Assembly (NCBI RefSeq): GCF_000152985.1
Contig: NZ_CH672395.1
Coordinates: 3,693,823 to 3,757,822 of the forward strand
Direction: 5' to 3'
Length of the DNA: 64,000 nucleotides
Source of the DNA: Leeuwenhoekiella blandensis MED217
GTDB taxonomy: Bacteria > Bacteroidota > Bacteroidia > Flavobacteriales > Flavobacteriaceae
How positions within the stretch are numbered: position 1 is the first letter of the stretch; each line of letters begins with the position of its first letter. Position numbers and translations under genes: made by a program. Shown here piece by piece: positions 25,633 to 34,313 of this stretch. The notes below the pieces were generated by a model. The model did not search any database. It saw nothing but the letters and a program-made list of their open reading frames with translations, and had not been told where the DNA came from.

Positions 25633-26307
25633 TTACTTTTTAGACTTTGTCACCACGAAGTCTTTCAAATAAAAAGGTTCAAAATAAGCGACATCTTCGG
25701 TGTCGCTTATTTTATATTTAGCCTCAGCCAAAAATGCCATTTCGCGAGCTGAAGGCAAAGCTTCAGTATTAAAATGCGCGTGTTTGTGTTTTAGAATAGG
25801 TTGTAGCTTTTCGGCGCCATTTCCTATGAATAAGCAGTTCCCGTCAGCTAATTGTTCTTTAAAAGAATCTTCTTCTATAATTTGCGCTTCAATACCGCGT
25901 TTCTCTTCAAATTCTGAATTAAAAATCGCGCTATAGACTTCCATTCTACGCGCATCAAGCACCGGGATGATCGTTTTGATATCAGTTATCTCTGCCTGCA
26001 TAGCGAGAGCCTCAAGTGTGTTTGTAGCAATAAGCGGAATATCTAACGCAAAGCATAGTCCTTTTGCACTACTCACGCCAATGCGCAAACCCGTATATGA
26101 TCCCGGACCTTTGCTCACTGCAACCGCATCTAGATCATTTTTGGACAGTTTTGCTTCTTTTAAAACTGAATCAATATAGTCGTGTAAGCGTTCTGCGTGA
26201 CTATAATTAAGTCCCATATCTTCTTTGAGCGCCAGAACTTCCCCATCACGGGAAAGCGCTACGGAACAATTGGTAGTTGTAGTTTCTAAGCAAAGTATTA
26301 AGGCCAT
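25633..26307 (-). CDS. tsaB: tRNA threonylcarbamoyladenosine biosynthesis protein TsaB
   Basis: A 224-residue ASKHA-fold protein that partners TsaD in making t6A37 of ANN-decoding tRNAs. Visible are ILCLETTTTNCSVAL, YSHAERLHDYID, and VSKGPGSYTGLRIGVSSAKGL. It is the last gene of the efflux operon, 3 bp after an adaptor gene, so it may depend on that operon's transcription. Its 3' coding region contains a perfect 13-bp hairpin that probably serves the convergent mscS gene. Confidence 0.95.
   Translation of the reverse strand: MALILCLETTTTNCSVALSRDGEVLALKEDMGLNYSHAERLHDYIDSVLKEAKLSKNDLDAVAVSKGPGSYTGLRIGVSSAKGLCFALDIPLIATNTLEALAMQAEITDIKTIIPVLDARRMEVYSAIFNSEFEEKRGIEAQIIEEDSFKEQLADGNCLFIGNGAEKLQPILKHKHAHFNTEALPSAREMAFLAEAKYKISDTEDVAYFEPFYLKDFVVTKSKK
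25681..25716 (+). terminator. Probable mscS terminator inside the tsaB coding sequence
   Basis: Plus-strand AAAATAAGCGACA (25681-25693) pairs perfectly with TGTCGCTTATTTT (25701-25713), plus inner pairs, followed by ATAT. It starts 53 bp past the mscS stop and lies within the 3' end of the convergent tsaB gene. Confidence 0.65.
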
Positions 26308-26310
26308 AAT

Positions 26311-27570
26311 CTAGTCTTCTTCTGAAGGACCAAATTTAGCATCTTTTTGCACCTCTACCATATCACCGTCTTTAAGTATTTTAGTCACGGTATTGTAAGG
26401 ACCTGTAATCACCTCATCTCCTACTTCTAGACCTTCTGAGACTACGATATTTGAATCGTCTTGAATTCCTGTTTTAATACGCTTTAAAGCAGCTTTATCA
26501 CCGCTTTTAACAAACACAGCCTCATATTGCGTTTCTCCAAAACCTACTGATGCGGTGTCATTTTTTATAACAATTGCGCTAATAGGTACCGAAATCGCCT
26601 CATTTGCTCTGTTGGTGATAATATCAACAGTTGCAGTCATTCCCGGTCTGAATGGTGAATAGGCTTCAGGCTTACCTTCGGTTAGATCTTTATACGACTC
26701 TTCAAGAATGCGCACTTTCACTTTAAAGTTGGTCACCTGATCTGCCGTAAGATTACTTTCCGCAGAATTTGCTATTTCGGTTACTTCCCCTCTAAAACGT
26801 TTCTTAAGATAAGCGTCTACTTCAACACGTGTAGAATCGCCGATGTTGATCTTCACAATGTCATTCTCATTAACATCAACCTCAACTTCCATATTTCCAA
26901 GATCGGCCACACGCATCATTTCGGTACCGGCCATTTGTTGTGTTCCCACAACACGCTCACCTAACTCTACATCTAGCTTAGAAATGGTGCCGCTAATTGG
27001 CGCATAAATACTTGTTCTCGATAGATTATCGCGGGACTGATTTACATTTGCCGCTGCACTTTGTACATTGTAATAAGCAGATTTTACATTGGCTTGAGCG
27101 ATCTCATAGTCAGAGATAGACTGATCCCACTCAGATCGTGAAATCACTCCTTTTTCAAAGAGTTTTTGATTACGCTCATAATTGGCCTTTGCCACTTTAA
27201 GAGCCGCTTCTGACTGCGCCTGATTTGCCTTTACATTTTGCAACGATGCTTGTGCCTGTGTGAGCGCAGACTGAATTAAATCTGGATTGATACGAACTAA
27301 AAGATCTCCTTTTTCAACTTGCTGGCCTTCAACAACAGGTAATTCTATGATCTCTCCTGAAACTTCAGAAGAAATCTTAACCTCTGTTTCCGGTTGAATT
27401 TTTCCGGTAGCGGCTACCGTTTCAACAACAGTTGCCAGAGCGATCTCTTGCGTTTCTACAGGTTTAAACTCACCTGTTTTACCAAACCAACCGGCTTTCT
27501 TTCCACCAATTAACGCAGCGATTAGGACTACTGCTGCAACAAGAATAATTATAAGGGTCTTTCTATTCAT
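26311..27570 (-). CDS. Periplasmic adaptor (HlyD/MacA-like) of an efflux system, second copy
   Basis: A 419-residue membrane-fusion protein: one N-terminal anchor helix (about 5-22), a lipoyl-like half domain (VEGQQVEKGDLLVRINPDLI), a long hairpin of coiled coils (about 105-190), the second lipoyl half (IYAPISGTISKLDVELGERV), then beta-barrel and membrane-proximal domains ending in an acidic tail. It should link inner-membrane permease to TolC. It is one of two adaptors in this operon, placed after tolC and 3 bp before tsaB. Confidence 0.9.
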   Translation of the reverse strand: MNRKTLIIILVAAVVLIAALIGGKKAGWFGKTGEFKPVETQEIALATVVETVAATGKIQPETEVKISSEVSGEIIELPVVEGQQVEKGDLLVRINPDLIQSALTQAQASLQNVKANQAQSEAALKVAKANYERNQKLFEKGVISRSEWDQSISDYEIAQANVKSAYYNVQSAAANVNQSRDNLSRTSIYAPISGTISKLDVELGERVVGTQQMAGTEMMRVADLGNMEVEVDVNENDIVKINIGDSTRVEVDAYLKKRFRGEVTEIANSAESNLTADQVTNFKVKVRILEESYKDLTEGKPEAYSPFRPGMTATVDIITNRANEAISVPISAIVIKNDTASVGFGETQYEAVFVKSGDKAALKRIKTGIQDDSNIVVSEGLEVGDEVITGPYNTVTKILKDGDMVEVQKDAKFGPSEED

Positions 27571-27605
27571 CTTTTTATTATTAAAAAGAAACTACTCGTT
27601 ATGCT

Positions 27606-28931
27606 CTAGAATTTTAACTCTTCTACAGGAACTCCAAAGTATAACTCGAGTACTTTCAGCTTAAATATATAATCATATTTTGCGCGGTTTAAATCTATTT
27701 GCGCATTGTCGTAACGTTGTTTTGCCTGACTGAAATTAAAGGCATTGATAAGCCCAACTTCGTAACGGTCTTGAGAATAAGAGAATGCCAGCTCTTGCGA
27801 TTCTACAGCAGTTTGTGCAGCCTCATACGCTTTAAGCGCTCCTTGAGCATCTAAATACGCCTGATACACATTAGACTCCAGATCTAATTGTGCTTGCTCC
27901 AAATTTATTGCAGCACGGTCTGCCGCGATCTTACTGCGACGAATGTTATTTTTAGTCTGAAATCCATTAAGGATAGGAACATTTAAACGCAGGCCGTAAG
28001 AGATACCGTCGTTAAGGTATAACTGCTCTTGAAATGTGTTTGTAATATCTTGCTCTGAATAACGCGTGCTATACCCAAAAAATGCTGAAAGTGTAGGCCA
28101 ACTCGCTCCTTTTGCAATTTGAACATCTTTTTCTGCCAAGGCTAAATTGTTCTCTGCGATTTTCACCTCGTAGCGCTCCTCTTTAGCCGCATCAGTGATT
28201 TCTGCAGGCGATTTGAGCAACACCTCTTCACCATAGATCTGGTAATCACCATCTGCAATATCAAAATTCTTATAATCTCTTATGAGCAGAGTTTGTGCTA
28301 AACTGATCAAAGAAATCTGAACCGCATTTTCTGCCGCTACAATATTTTGAACTTCGTTAGCATTTTGCGCCTGTACTTCGAGTAAATCCCCCCTTGGAGA
28401 AACACCTCCTTCAACAAGATCTTTGGTTTGTTGAAGTTGCTGCTGCGTCACTTCGTTTTGAGATCGCAACACATTTAAATTCTCTTTGTTCAGGATAACT
28501 TGAAGATATCCGTTAGCCACGTTAAGCGCGATATCGTCTTCTAATTTTTCATAGCCATATTGCGCCGAAAGTGCCGTAAGCTTTGCACGTTGCAATTGCT
28601 TAAAATTACGCAAGCCGTCAAAAAGATTATAGGAAGTATTGATCCCACCACTAGCAGATAAGAACTGTGTGGTTGTCGCTAAGTTACTTGTAGGATCAAA
28701 GTTAAGACCGGTGTTTTCTGATATCGAAGCATTGGCATTAAGTGTAGGTAAAAAATTCCCTTCGGCATCAGATTTATCTAAAGCCGCAGCTGCCACATCC
28801 AATTGCGCCTGACGCACTTGAATATTTTCATCTAACGCGCGCTGAATACATTCTTGCAGCGTCCATTTTTTCTGAGCAAAACCAGAGGCTGCCGAAAAAA
28901 CTAAAATAAAAAAGAGTATTGCGTTTCTCAT
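27606..28931 (-). CDS. TolC-family outer-membrane efflux channel
   Basis: A 441-residue protein with signal peptide (ending SGFAQ) and the tandem OEP repeats of TolC proteins: WTLQECIQRALDENIQVRQAQLDV at the start, a second ERYEVKIAENNLALAEKDVQIAK half, and YEVGLINAFNFSQAKQRYDNAQIDL near the end. It should form the trimeric outer-membrane exit duct for the adjacent MacB-like transporter. It lies between the two adaptor genes. Confidence 0.93.
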   Translation of the reverse strand: MRNAILFFILVFSAASGFAQKKWTLQECIQRALDENIQVRQAQLDVAAAALDKSDAEGNFLPTLNANASISENTGLNFDPTSNLATTTQFLSASGGINTSYNLFDGLRNFKQLQRAKLTALSAQYGYEKLEDDIALNVANGYLQVILNKENLNVLRSQNEVTQQQLQQTKDLVEGGVSPRGDLLEVQAQNANEVQNIVAAENAVQISLISLAQTLLIRDYKNFDIADGDYQIYGEEVLLKSPAEITDAAKEERYEVKIAENNLALAEKDVQIAKGASWPTLSAFFGYSTRYSEQDITNTFQEQLYLNDGISYGLRLNVPILNGFQTKNNIRRSKIAADRAAINLEQAQLDLESNVYQAYLDAQGALKAYEAAQTAVESQELAFSYSQDRYEVGLINAFNFSQAKQRYDNAQIDLNRAKYDYIFKLKVLELYFGVPVEELKF

Positions 28932-28997
28932 GATTTAAATTCTGTATGATATGTAGTACTTAACAATAAAGTGTTACACAATAGGTTTTATTATTTC

Positions 28998-30149
28998 TTA
29001 AAAAGTTTGTGCAGGCTTTACTGCATTCCATACTTTGATCTTTTCATTTTCTGAAATTCCATCTAGGATTTCTACATAAATACCATCGCTTACACCAAGC
29101 TTTACGGCTCTTCTCTCAAACTCCTGGTCTCCCGTTTCTACCTCAACAAATGGTTCTTGCGTTTTTGAATCATACTGAACCAAAGCTTCCTTAATAGCAA
29201 GCACGTCATCTGCTCGTTCTAGAATAATCGATGCATTGGCACTTAAACCGGCACGAATGAAGGTAGAATCTTTTTTGGCCAAAGTTCCCTTAATCTCAAA
29301 TTGAATGGCTCCATTTTCTGCAACGCCTTTTGGCGCAATATAATCTAAGGTTGCATCAAACTTTTTATTTTCAATAGCCCCAACCGTAATCTCTAACGGA
29401 AGGTCTTCTTTAATTTTACCTACTTCGCTCTCATCTACTTTTCCTTCAAAGATCATATCATTAACATTAGCCAAAGAAGCGATCGTCGTCCCGTCGTTAA
29501 AATTATTAGATTCAATAACCTGGTTACCTTCTTTTACAGGAACTTCCAGCACCATCCCGGTAATCGTTGCGCGTACTGAAGTTGTCGCATTATTCCCCAA
29601 TCCAGTTGTGGTACCCGTTTTTACGATATCATAGTTTTGCTGCGCACTAGACAAACTCACTTGTTGTTGCTTAAAATTTTGCACCGCCTGATTATACTCA
29701 CGCTGACTGTTATCAAAATCATTGGCACTCACAACACCTTTATCAAAAAGTGCTTTCTGTCTTTGATAAATACTTTCTTGATTTTCAAGCGTTAACTTTG
29801 CGGTCTCCAAGTTGGTTCTAGCCGTTTGAATGTTATTACGTGCACTCACGAGCGAAGAAGCATTAGGAACAACTTCGATCTGCGCAAGCAAATCCCCGGC
29901 TTCTACAAACGCGCCGGCTTCTACAAGAATCTCTTTGATAATTCCTGAAATATTAGGCTTGATAAGCACCTCTTCCCGCGGAACAATACTTCCTGTAGCA
30001 ACCGTTTTTTTAACAATGGTTTGTTTAGAAGGGGTTTCGGTGGTGTACACCACAGGGTCCTCCTGATTTTTCTGATATAAATAATAGAGTGATCCTATAA
30101 AAACGATAGCGATAACCGCCAGGATAACAATAGTAACCGATTTTTTCAT
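28998..30149 (-). CDS. Periplasmic adaptor (MacA-like) of an efflux system, first copy
   Basis: A 383-residue membrane-fusion protein with an N-terminal anchor helix (about 6-25). The first lipoyl half has KPNISGIIKEILVEAGAFVEAGDLLAQIE. A coiled-coil hairpin spans about 85-165, and the second half has VRATITGMVLEVPVKEGNQV. The beta-barrel and proximal domains follow. It is 31 bp after the second permease gene and so is the natural MacA partner of this MacB-type exporter. Confidence 0.9.
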   Translation of the reverse strand: MKKSVTIVILAVIAIVFIGSLYYLYQKNQEDPVVYTTETPSKQTIVKKTVATGSIVPREEVLIKPNISGIIKEILVEAGAFVEAGDLLAQIEVVPNASSLVSARNNIQTARTNLETAKLTLENQESIYQRQKALFDKGVVSANDFDNSQREYNQAVQNFKQQQVSLSSAQQNYDIVKTGTTTGLGNNATTSVRATITGMVLEVPVKEGNQVIESNNFNDGTTIASLANVNDMIFEGKVDESEVGKIKEDLPLEITVGAIENKKFDATLDYIAPKGVAENGAIQFEIKGTLAKKDSTFIRAGLSANASIILERADDVLAIKEALVQYDSKTQEPFVEVETGDQEFERRAVKLGVSDGIYVEILDGISENEKIKVWNAVKPAQTF

Positions 30150-30180
30150 GAGTTAATGATTCGTTTTGTTGATGAAATTT

Positions 30181-31440
30181 TTATTCGGTGCGCAAGGCAT
30201 CAATAGGTTTAACTTTAATAGCATTTTGAGCCGGAATAAAACCAGCAAGTAATCCGGAAAAAATAAGAATGAAAAGCGCTGTGATCACTGTTCCCAGATC
30301 AACGCTTGGATTGGCAAACATCTCAACCGGACCATTAGCGTCGAGTATCGCGTTAAGCACATAAATAAGCGCTGCGCCTAGAGAGATCCCTACCATCCCG
30401 GAAATTATAGTAAGAAAAACAGACTCCATAAGAATTTGACCCCGTATAGACCAAGGGCTCGCACCCAATGCTCTGCGTATGCCTATTTCTTTGGTGCGCT
30501 CTTTTACGACAATAAGCATGATATTGCTTATCCCGATAATCCCTGAAAGAAGCACTAGGATCCCTACAAAATAGGCGACTACTTTAAGCGCGATAAACAG
30601 TCCGTCTACTTTTTGATATTGCTCATAAAGGTCAAAATTACCAATAGCACGATCGTCTTCGGGATGAATCGTATGTCTTGTTTTTATAATGTCAAAAACT
30701 TCAGACTTGAGCGCGGTGATCGAGTAACCATCTTTAGCGGTGACTGCCATCCAGCCAACTCGATTTCCCATATTGAAAGCCTGGGAGAACGCAGTAAAAG
30801 GCACATAAATCTCCTTTTGATTTTCTTCGGAATCGCCTTCGCTGGCAACTTTGGCATACGTACCCACAAGCATAAAATTGACTCCGTTAATTTTGATGTA
30901 CGTACCAATGGCCTCTTCGCCATTTTCATATAAAGCGTTACGCACGCCTTCGCCTATAATCGCCACTTTACGCTTCTCCTGAATATCTCCATAATTCATA
31001 AAGCGACCAGAAGTAATATTCATAGGTTGCTGCTCGATAAATTCAGGATAGTCGCCATAAACATTAAAGGCTCCTGAGTTGAGGCCACGCACAACATTAT
31101 TCGCTCCGCCAAAACCACCCAATTGATTGCGGGGTGACACAAAGCGCAGTTCTGGTATATTTTGCTTTATTGCCGCCACGTCATCAAGATCATAATTAAA
31201 TCTTCGACCTTTAGGTAAACCTTTATAAGGTTTCGATATGCCTTGCGTCCACATAAACATCGTGTTGGTTGCAATGCCTCCAAAATCTTTCTTTACACCA
31301 TTCTCAAGCCCTTTTCCGGCAGCAAGAAGCACCACAAGGATAAAGATTCCCCAAAGCACTCCAAATGCCGTAAGCGCAGTCCTAAACCAGTTTCGGCTTA
31401 GCGCTTCTATAATTTCATCCCAGCGATCTTTACTAAACAT
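30181..31440 (-). CDS. MacB-type ABC transporter permease, second copy
   Basis: A 419-residue permease: an N-terminal membrane helix (about 20-42), a large periplasmic MacB_PCD domain (about 45-270), then three helices of an FtsX domain (about 285-410). It carries the coupling signature VKERTKEIGIRRALGASPWSI. There is no fused ATPase domain, so it needs the separate ATP-binding protein at 32685-33386. Together with the neighbouring 414-residue paralogue it could form a heterodimer. Such exporters move antibiotics, peptides or lipids; the substrate here is unknown. Confidence 0.92.
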   Translation of the reverse strand: MFSKDRWDEIIEALSRNWFRTALTAFGVLWGIFILVVLLAAGKGLENGVKKDFGGIATNTMFMWTQGISKPYKGLPKGRRFNYDLDDVAAIKQNIPELRFVSPRNQLGGFGGANNVVRGLNSGAFNVYGDYPEFIEQQPMNITSGRFMNYGDIQEKRKVAIIGEGVRNALYENGEEAIGTYIKINGVNFMLVGTYAKVASEGDSEENQKEIYVPFTAFSQAFNMGNRVGWMAVTAKDGYSITALKSEVFDIIKTRHTIHPEDDRAIGNFDLYEQYQKVDGLFIALKVVAYFVGILVLLSGIIGISNIMLIVVKERTKEIGIRRALGASPWSIRGQILMESVFLTIISGMVGISLGAALIYVLNAILDANGPVEMFANPSVDLGTVITALFILIFSGLLAGFIPAQNAIKVKPIDALRTE

Positions 31441-31447
31441 AATAGTG

Positions 31448-32692
31448 TTATTCTTCGCGAAGTGCGGTTATGGGTTTAATACGTGCTGCGCGCCAGGCAG
31501 GAACAAATCCCGCTAAGGCCCCGGCAAGTACCAAAATAAAAACAGTAGTTATGGCCACATTAAAATTCACCGATGGATTTTTGATATAATCCATTTGCAT
31601 ATTGGGGCCCAGCACTTCAAGTAGCGCCATACTTAAAATCAATCCTGTAAAGCCAGCAATGGCAGTTACAAAAATAGATTCGTGTAGGATCATCCCTATG
31701 ATCGATAATGGCTGCGCACCTAAGGCTTTGCGTATTCCTATTTCTTTTGTGCGTTCTTTCACAATGATGAGCATAATATTACTCACGCCGACCACCCCGG
31801 CGATAATGGTACAAATACCCACGACCCAGAAAAAGGTTTTGATCATACCTATCAGGTCATAAAATCGCTTAGCATTCTCTAGCGTGTTATTTACATTGAT
31901 CGCGCTCGTATCTTCTGGCGCTACCAAATGACGTTCTTTTAAAAACTCTTCAATTTCTGCTGAAAACTGAAGCGACTGTGCTAAAGCATCTTGAAAATTC
32001 TCCTGCGGTTTTAAGGTAAATCCTAGGTTACGCACCTTATCTGATCCACCAAACACTCGTTGTGATGTTGAAAGCGGCACAAATACACGCGTCTCTTCGC
32101 GCTCTCCTCCCGGATCAGAATACACCCCCACGACTTTAAAGTTGATTCCGTTGATTTGAACATATTCTCCTACAGCTTCTTTACTTCCAAAAAGATCTTG
32201 CTTCACCTTATTACCTATGATCATGATCTTTGACTTTAACTTTTGATCATCATAATTGATGTAACGGCCAGCAACAAGATCTTCGTTTTCTAGAAATTGA
32301 TAGTCCGGGTATACACCTTCAACGCGGTAGCTTCCACTCTCATCGCCGTAATTTAAAGTACCACTCCACACACGATAAATTGAAGATTTAAATTCGATAT
32401 CATCTTCATATTTAGAAACCAGATAATTGTAATCATCGTTGGTCATTTCAATAAATCGCCCCGGATTCAGTCCTTTGTAGCCCATAGAGGTCACCCCGCT
32501 ATACACTGAAATACGATTGGCAGCATCTCTTTGAAATTCTGCACTTATTCCGTTCTGCATTCCTTGTCCAAAACCCAAAAGAATAACCAGAATAAATATT
32601 CCTGAAGCTACAGATAGGCCCGTTAAAAAAGTACGGAGTTTATTTTTAGAGATAGTCTCTAATATTTCTTGCCAGCGTTCTAAACTAAACAT
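31448..32692 (-). CDS. MacB-type ABC transporter permease, first copy
   Basis: A 414-residue permease with the same architecture as its neighbour: helix near 20-42, periplasmic MacB_PCD domain, and C-terminal FtsX domain with VKERTKEIGIRKALGAQPLSI. It overlaps the end of the ATP-binding-protein gene by 8 bp and lies 7 bp before the second permease, a sign of translational coupling. Divergence in the periplasmic domain suggests the two copies are specialised halves of one transporter rather than a fresh duplication. Confidence 0.92.
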   Translation of the reverse strand: MFSLERWQEILETISKNKLRTFLTGLSVASGIFILVILLGFGQGMQNGISAEFQRDAANRISVYSGVTSMGYKGLNPGRFIEMTNDDYNYLVSKYEDDIEFKSSIYRVWSGTLNYGDESGSYRVEGVYPDYQFLENEDLVAGRYINYDDQKLKSKIMIIGNKVKQDLFGSKEAVGEYVQINGINFKVVGVYSDPGGEREETRVFVPLSTSQRVFGGSDKVRNLGFTLKPQENFQDALAQSLQFSAEIEEFLKERHLVAPEDTSAINVNNTLENAKRFYDLIGMIKTFFWVVGICTIIAGVVGVSNIMLIIVKERTKEIGIRKALGAQPLSIIGMILHESIFVTAIAGFTGLILSMALLEVLGPNMQMDYIKNPSVNFNVAITTVFILVLAGALAGFVPAWRAARIKPITALREE

Positions 32693-33386
32693 GACTCGCT
32701 GCTCTAACTTGATTTACCGGTGCATCGTCTATGATCAACCCATCTTTGAGATTCACAATACGTTTAGTCATATGTGCGATATCGTCTTCGTGTGTTACGA
32801 TAAGGATCGTTTTCCCTTCGTCATTAATTCCTTGAATCAAATCCATAACCTCATAACTCGTCTTTGTGTCTAATGCACCGGTTGGCTCATCAGCCAAAAG
32901 CACTTTTGGATCACTGGCCAAGGCTCTGGCGATAGCTACACGTTGCTTTTGCCCTCCGGAAAGTTCATTAGGCATATGATGTGCCCAGTTTGCAAGGCCC
33001 ACTTTTTCTAAGTAAGCCATGGCTTTATCTGTGCGTTCTTTACGCTTCATCCCTTGATAATAAAGTGGCATCCCCACATTATCCAGCGCGCTTTTATAAT
33101 TGATAAGATTGAAGGACTGAAAGATAAATCCCAAAAATTTATTGCGGTATTGGGCTGCAATTTTCTCATTGAGATTTTTTATTGGCACGCCATCTAATGT
33201 ATAGGAGCCCTGATCTGCTTCATCCAGCATACCCAAAATATTGAGCAGTGTTGACTTTCCCGAACCAGACGAACCCATTATAGATACAAGTTCTCCTTCT
33301 TGAACTGAAAAATTAATACCCTTGAGAACATGAAGTGAATTTGTTCCCATAGTATAAGATTTGTGCAAATCTTTGATGGTGATCAT
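32685..33386 (-). CDS. ABC transporter ATP-binding protein (MacB/LolD type)
   Basis: A 233-residue ATPase driving the two MacB-type permeases. Walker A is GSSGSGKST near 38-46, the Q-loop is near FIFQSFNLI, the ABC signature is LSGGQKQRVAIARALA, and Walker B is VLLADEPTGALD, followed by the switch histidine in IVTHEDD. It is the first gene of the six-gene efflux operon that ends with tsaB. An inverted repeat (33387-33444) touches its start codon. Confidence 0.95.
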   Translation of the reverse strand: MITIKDLHKSYTMGTNSLHVLKGINFSVQEGELVSIMGSSGSGKSTLLNILGMLDEADQGSYTLDGVPIKNLNEKIAAQYRNKFLGFIFQSFNLINYKSALDNVGMPLYYQGMKRKERTDKAMAYLEKVGLANWAHHMPNELSGGQKQRVAIARALASDPKVLLADEPTGALDTKTSYEVMDLIQGINDEGKTILIVTHEDDIAHMTKRIVNLKDGLIIDDAPVNQVRAASHV

Positions 33387-33444
33387 AAACAGATGATGGT
33401 TTAAAGTACTGATGAAAGTTTAAAATTTTAACGTTCATCTGTTT
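33387..33444 (-). promoter_or_regulatory. Inverted repeat abutting the efflux operon start codon
   Basis: AAACAGATGA (33387-33396) and TCATCTGTTT (33435-33444) are a perfect 10-bp inverted repeat. The first arm touches the ATG (33386). A second imperfect dyad, GATGAA...TTCATC, lies within it (33411-33439). It could be an operator for a dimeric regulator or a leader hairpin hiding the start. No consensus -7 box is visible nearby. Confidence 0.45.
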
Positions 33445-33499
33445 AATAGACCCGATAAAGCAAAAAATGTTACACTAAAGCTGAAGAAAATCCCACAAC

Positions 33500-33727
33500 T
33501 TAATCTTGAGAGGTTCTTTTAGCTTTCTTGCGACTTTTGTAAATAAACCAGATCAATCCACCCATTAATAAGTAGGGAATGGCAGCCAAATAAATAATCC
33601 CATTATTCACGCCTTCTGCCATGCTATTATCTGTTTCACTTTCTAAAACAGCTCTACACATTGCACATTGCGCACTTGCAGAAAGGGATATAAAAAGGAA
33701 CACTAACGATAACAAAAAACGTTTCAT
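33500..33727 (-). CDS. Small exported membrane protein with CAMC motif
   Basis: A 75-residue protein: signal peptide MKRFLLSLVFLFISLSASAQ, then immediately CAMCRAVLES, so the mature N-terminus would carry a CxxC pair at positions 20 and 23 of the precursor. A single membrane helix (about 44-66) and a basic tail (KSRKKAKR) follow. It lies 10 bp after the DUF420 gene, in line with SCO and other oxidase assembly genes. The CxxC could bind copper or act as a thiol pair in oxidase maturation, but this is inference; I know of no characterised relative. Confidence 0.75.
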   Translation of the reverse strand: MKRFLLSLVFLFISLSASAQCAMCRAVLESETDNSMAEGVNNGIIYLAAIPYLLMGGLIWFIYKSRKKAKRTSQD

Positions 33728-33737
33728 AATTTAGAAT

Positions 33738-34313
33738 TTAGGCCGGATAGTATGGGAAAATCATGAAATAAACGATTACACCAGTCACAGCGACATATAA
33801 CCAAATTGGAAAGGTAATACGCGCAATTTTTCGGTGCATCGCATATTTACCCAGCATAGCTCTTACGTAGGTCACCAACACAAACGGAATCACTCCAATG
33901 GAAAGCAAAATATGAGAGATCAGAATAAAATAGTAGATATATTTAAAAACACCCACAGCTGCACTTTCAGCATCTGAAACCACCCCGTCTAAATTAGCAT
34001 CACCAAACTTGGTTGAATCTGAAGTCGCGTGATACAAAACATACAATACCAAGAAAATCACTGAAAGTACAATACATACTTTTATGAGTTTCTCATGCAG
34101 TTTTCGGTTTCCCTTTTTCACTTGAATAACAGCGGTAAAAAGCAGCACAGCGGTGATCGCATTGATGGCAGCATAAGTTGGAGGTAAGAATCCTAATCGA
34201 GGTACATCTGGAATGCGTATCGTGAATAAAAACGCAACCGCAACCGGAATAGCGATCGACAACGCAATAATCCAACGGTTATAAACCTTTTCTTTTTGAG
34301 CTAGATTCTCCAT
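33738..34313 (-). CDS. DUF420 family membrane protein
   Basis: A 191-residue inner-membrane protein with five predicted helices, typical of DUF420, which lies with cytochrome oxidase assembly genes in many bacteria. Conserved stretches include FLPPTYAAINAITAVLLF, HEKLIKVCIVLSVIFLVLY and YYFILISHILLSI with histidines that might contact heme or copper. The loop between helices 3 and 4 contains an EF-hand-like segment, DANLDGVVSDAE. It directly abuts the SCO gene. Function is inferred from context only. Confidence 0.82.
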   Translation of the reverse strand: MENLAQKEKVYNRWIIALSIAIPVAVAFLFTIRIPDVPRLGFLPPTYAAINAITAVLLFTAVIQVKKGNRKLHEKLIKVCIVLSVIFLVLYVLYHATSDSTKFGDANLDGVVSDAESAAVGVFKYIYYFILISHILLSIGVIPFVLVTYVRAMLGKYAMHRKIARITFPIWLYVAVTGVIVYFMIFPYYPA

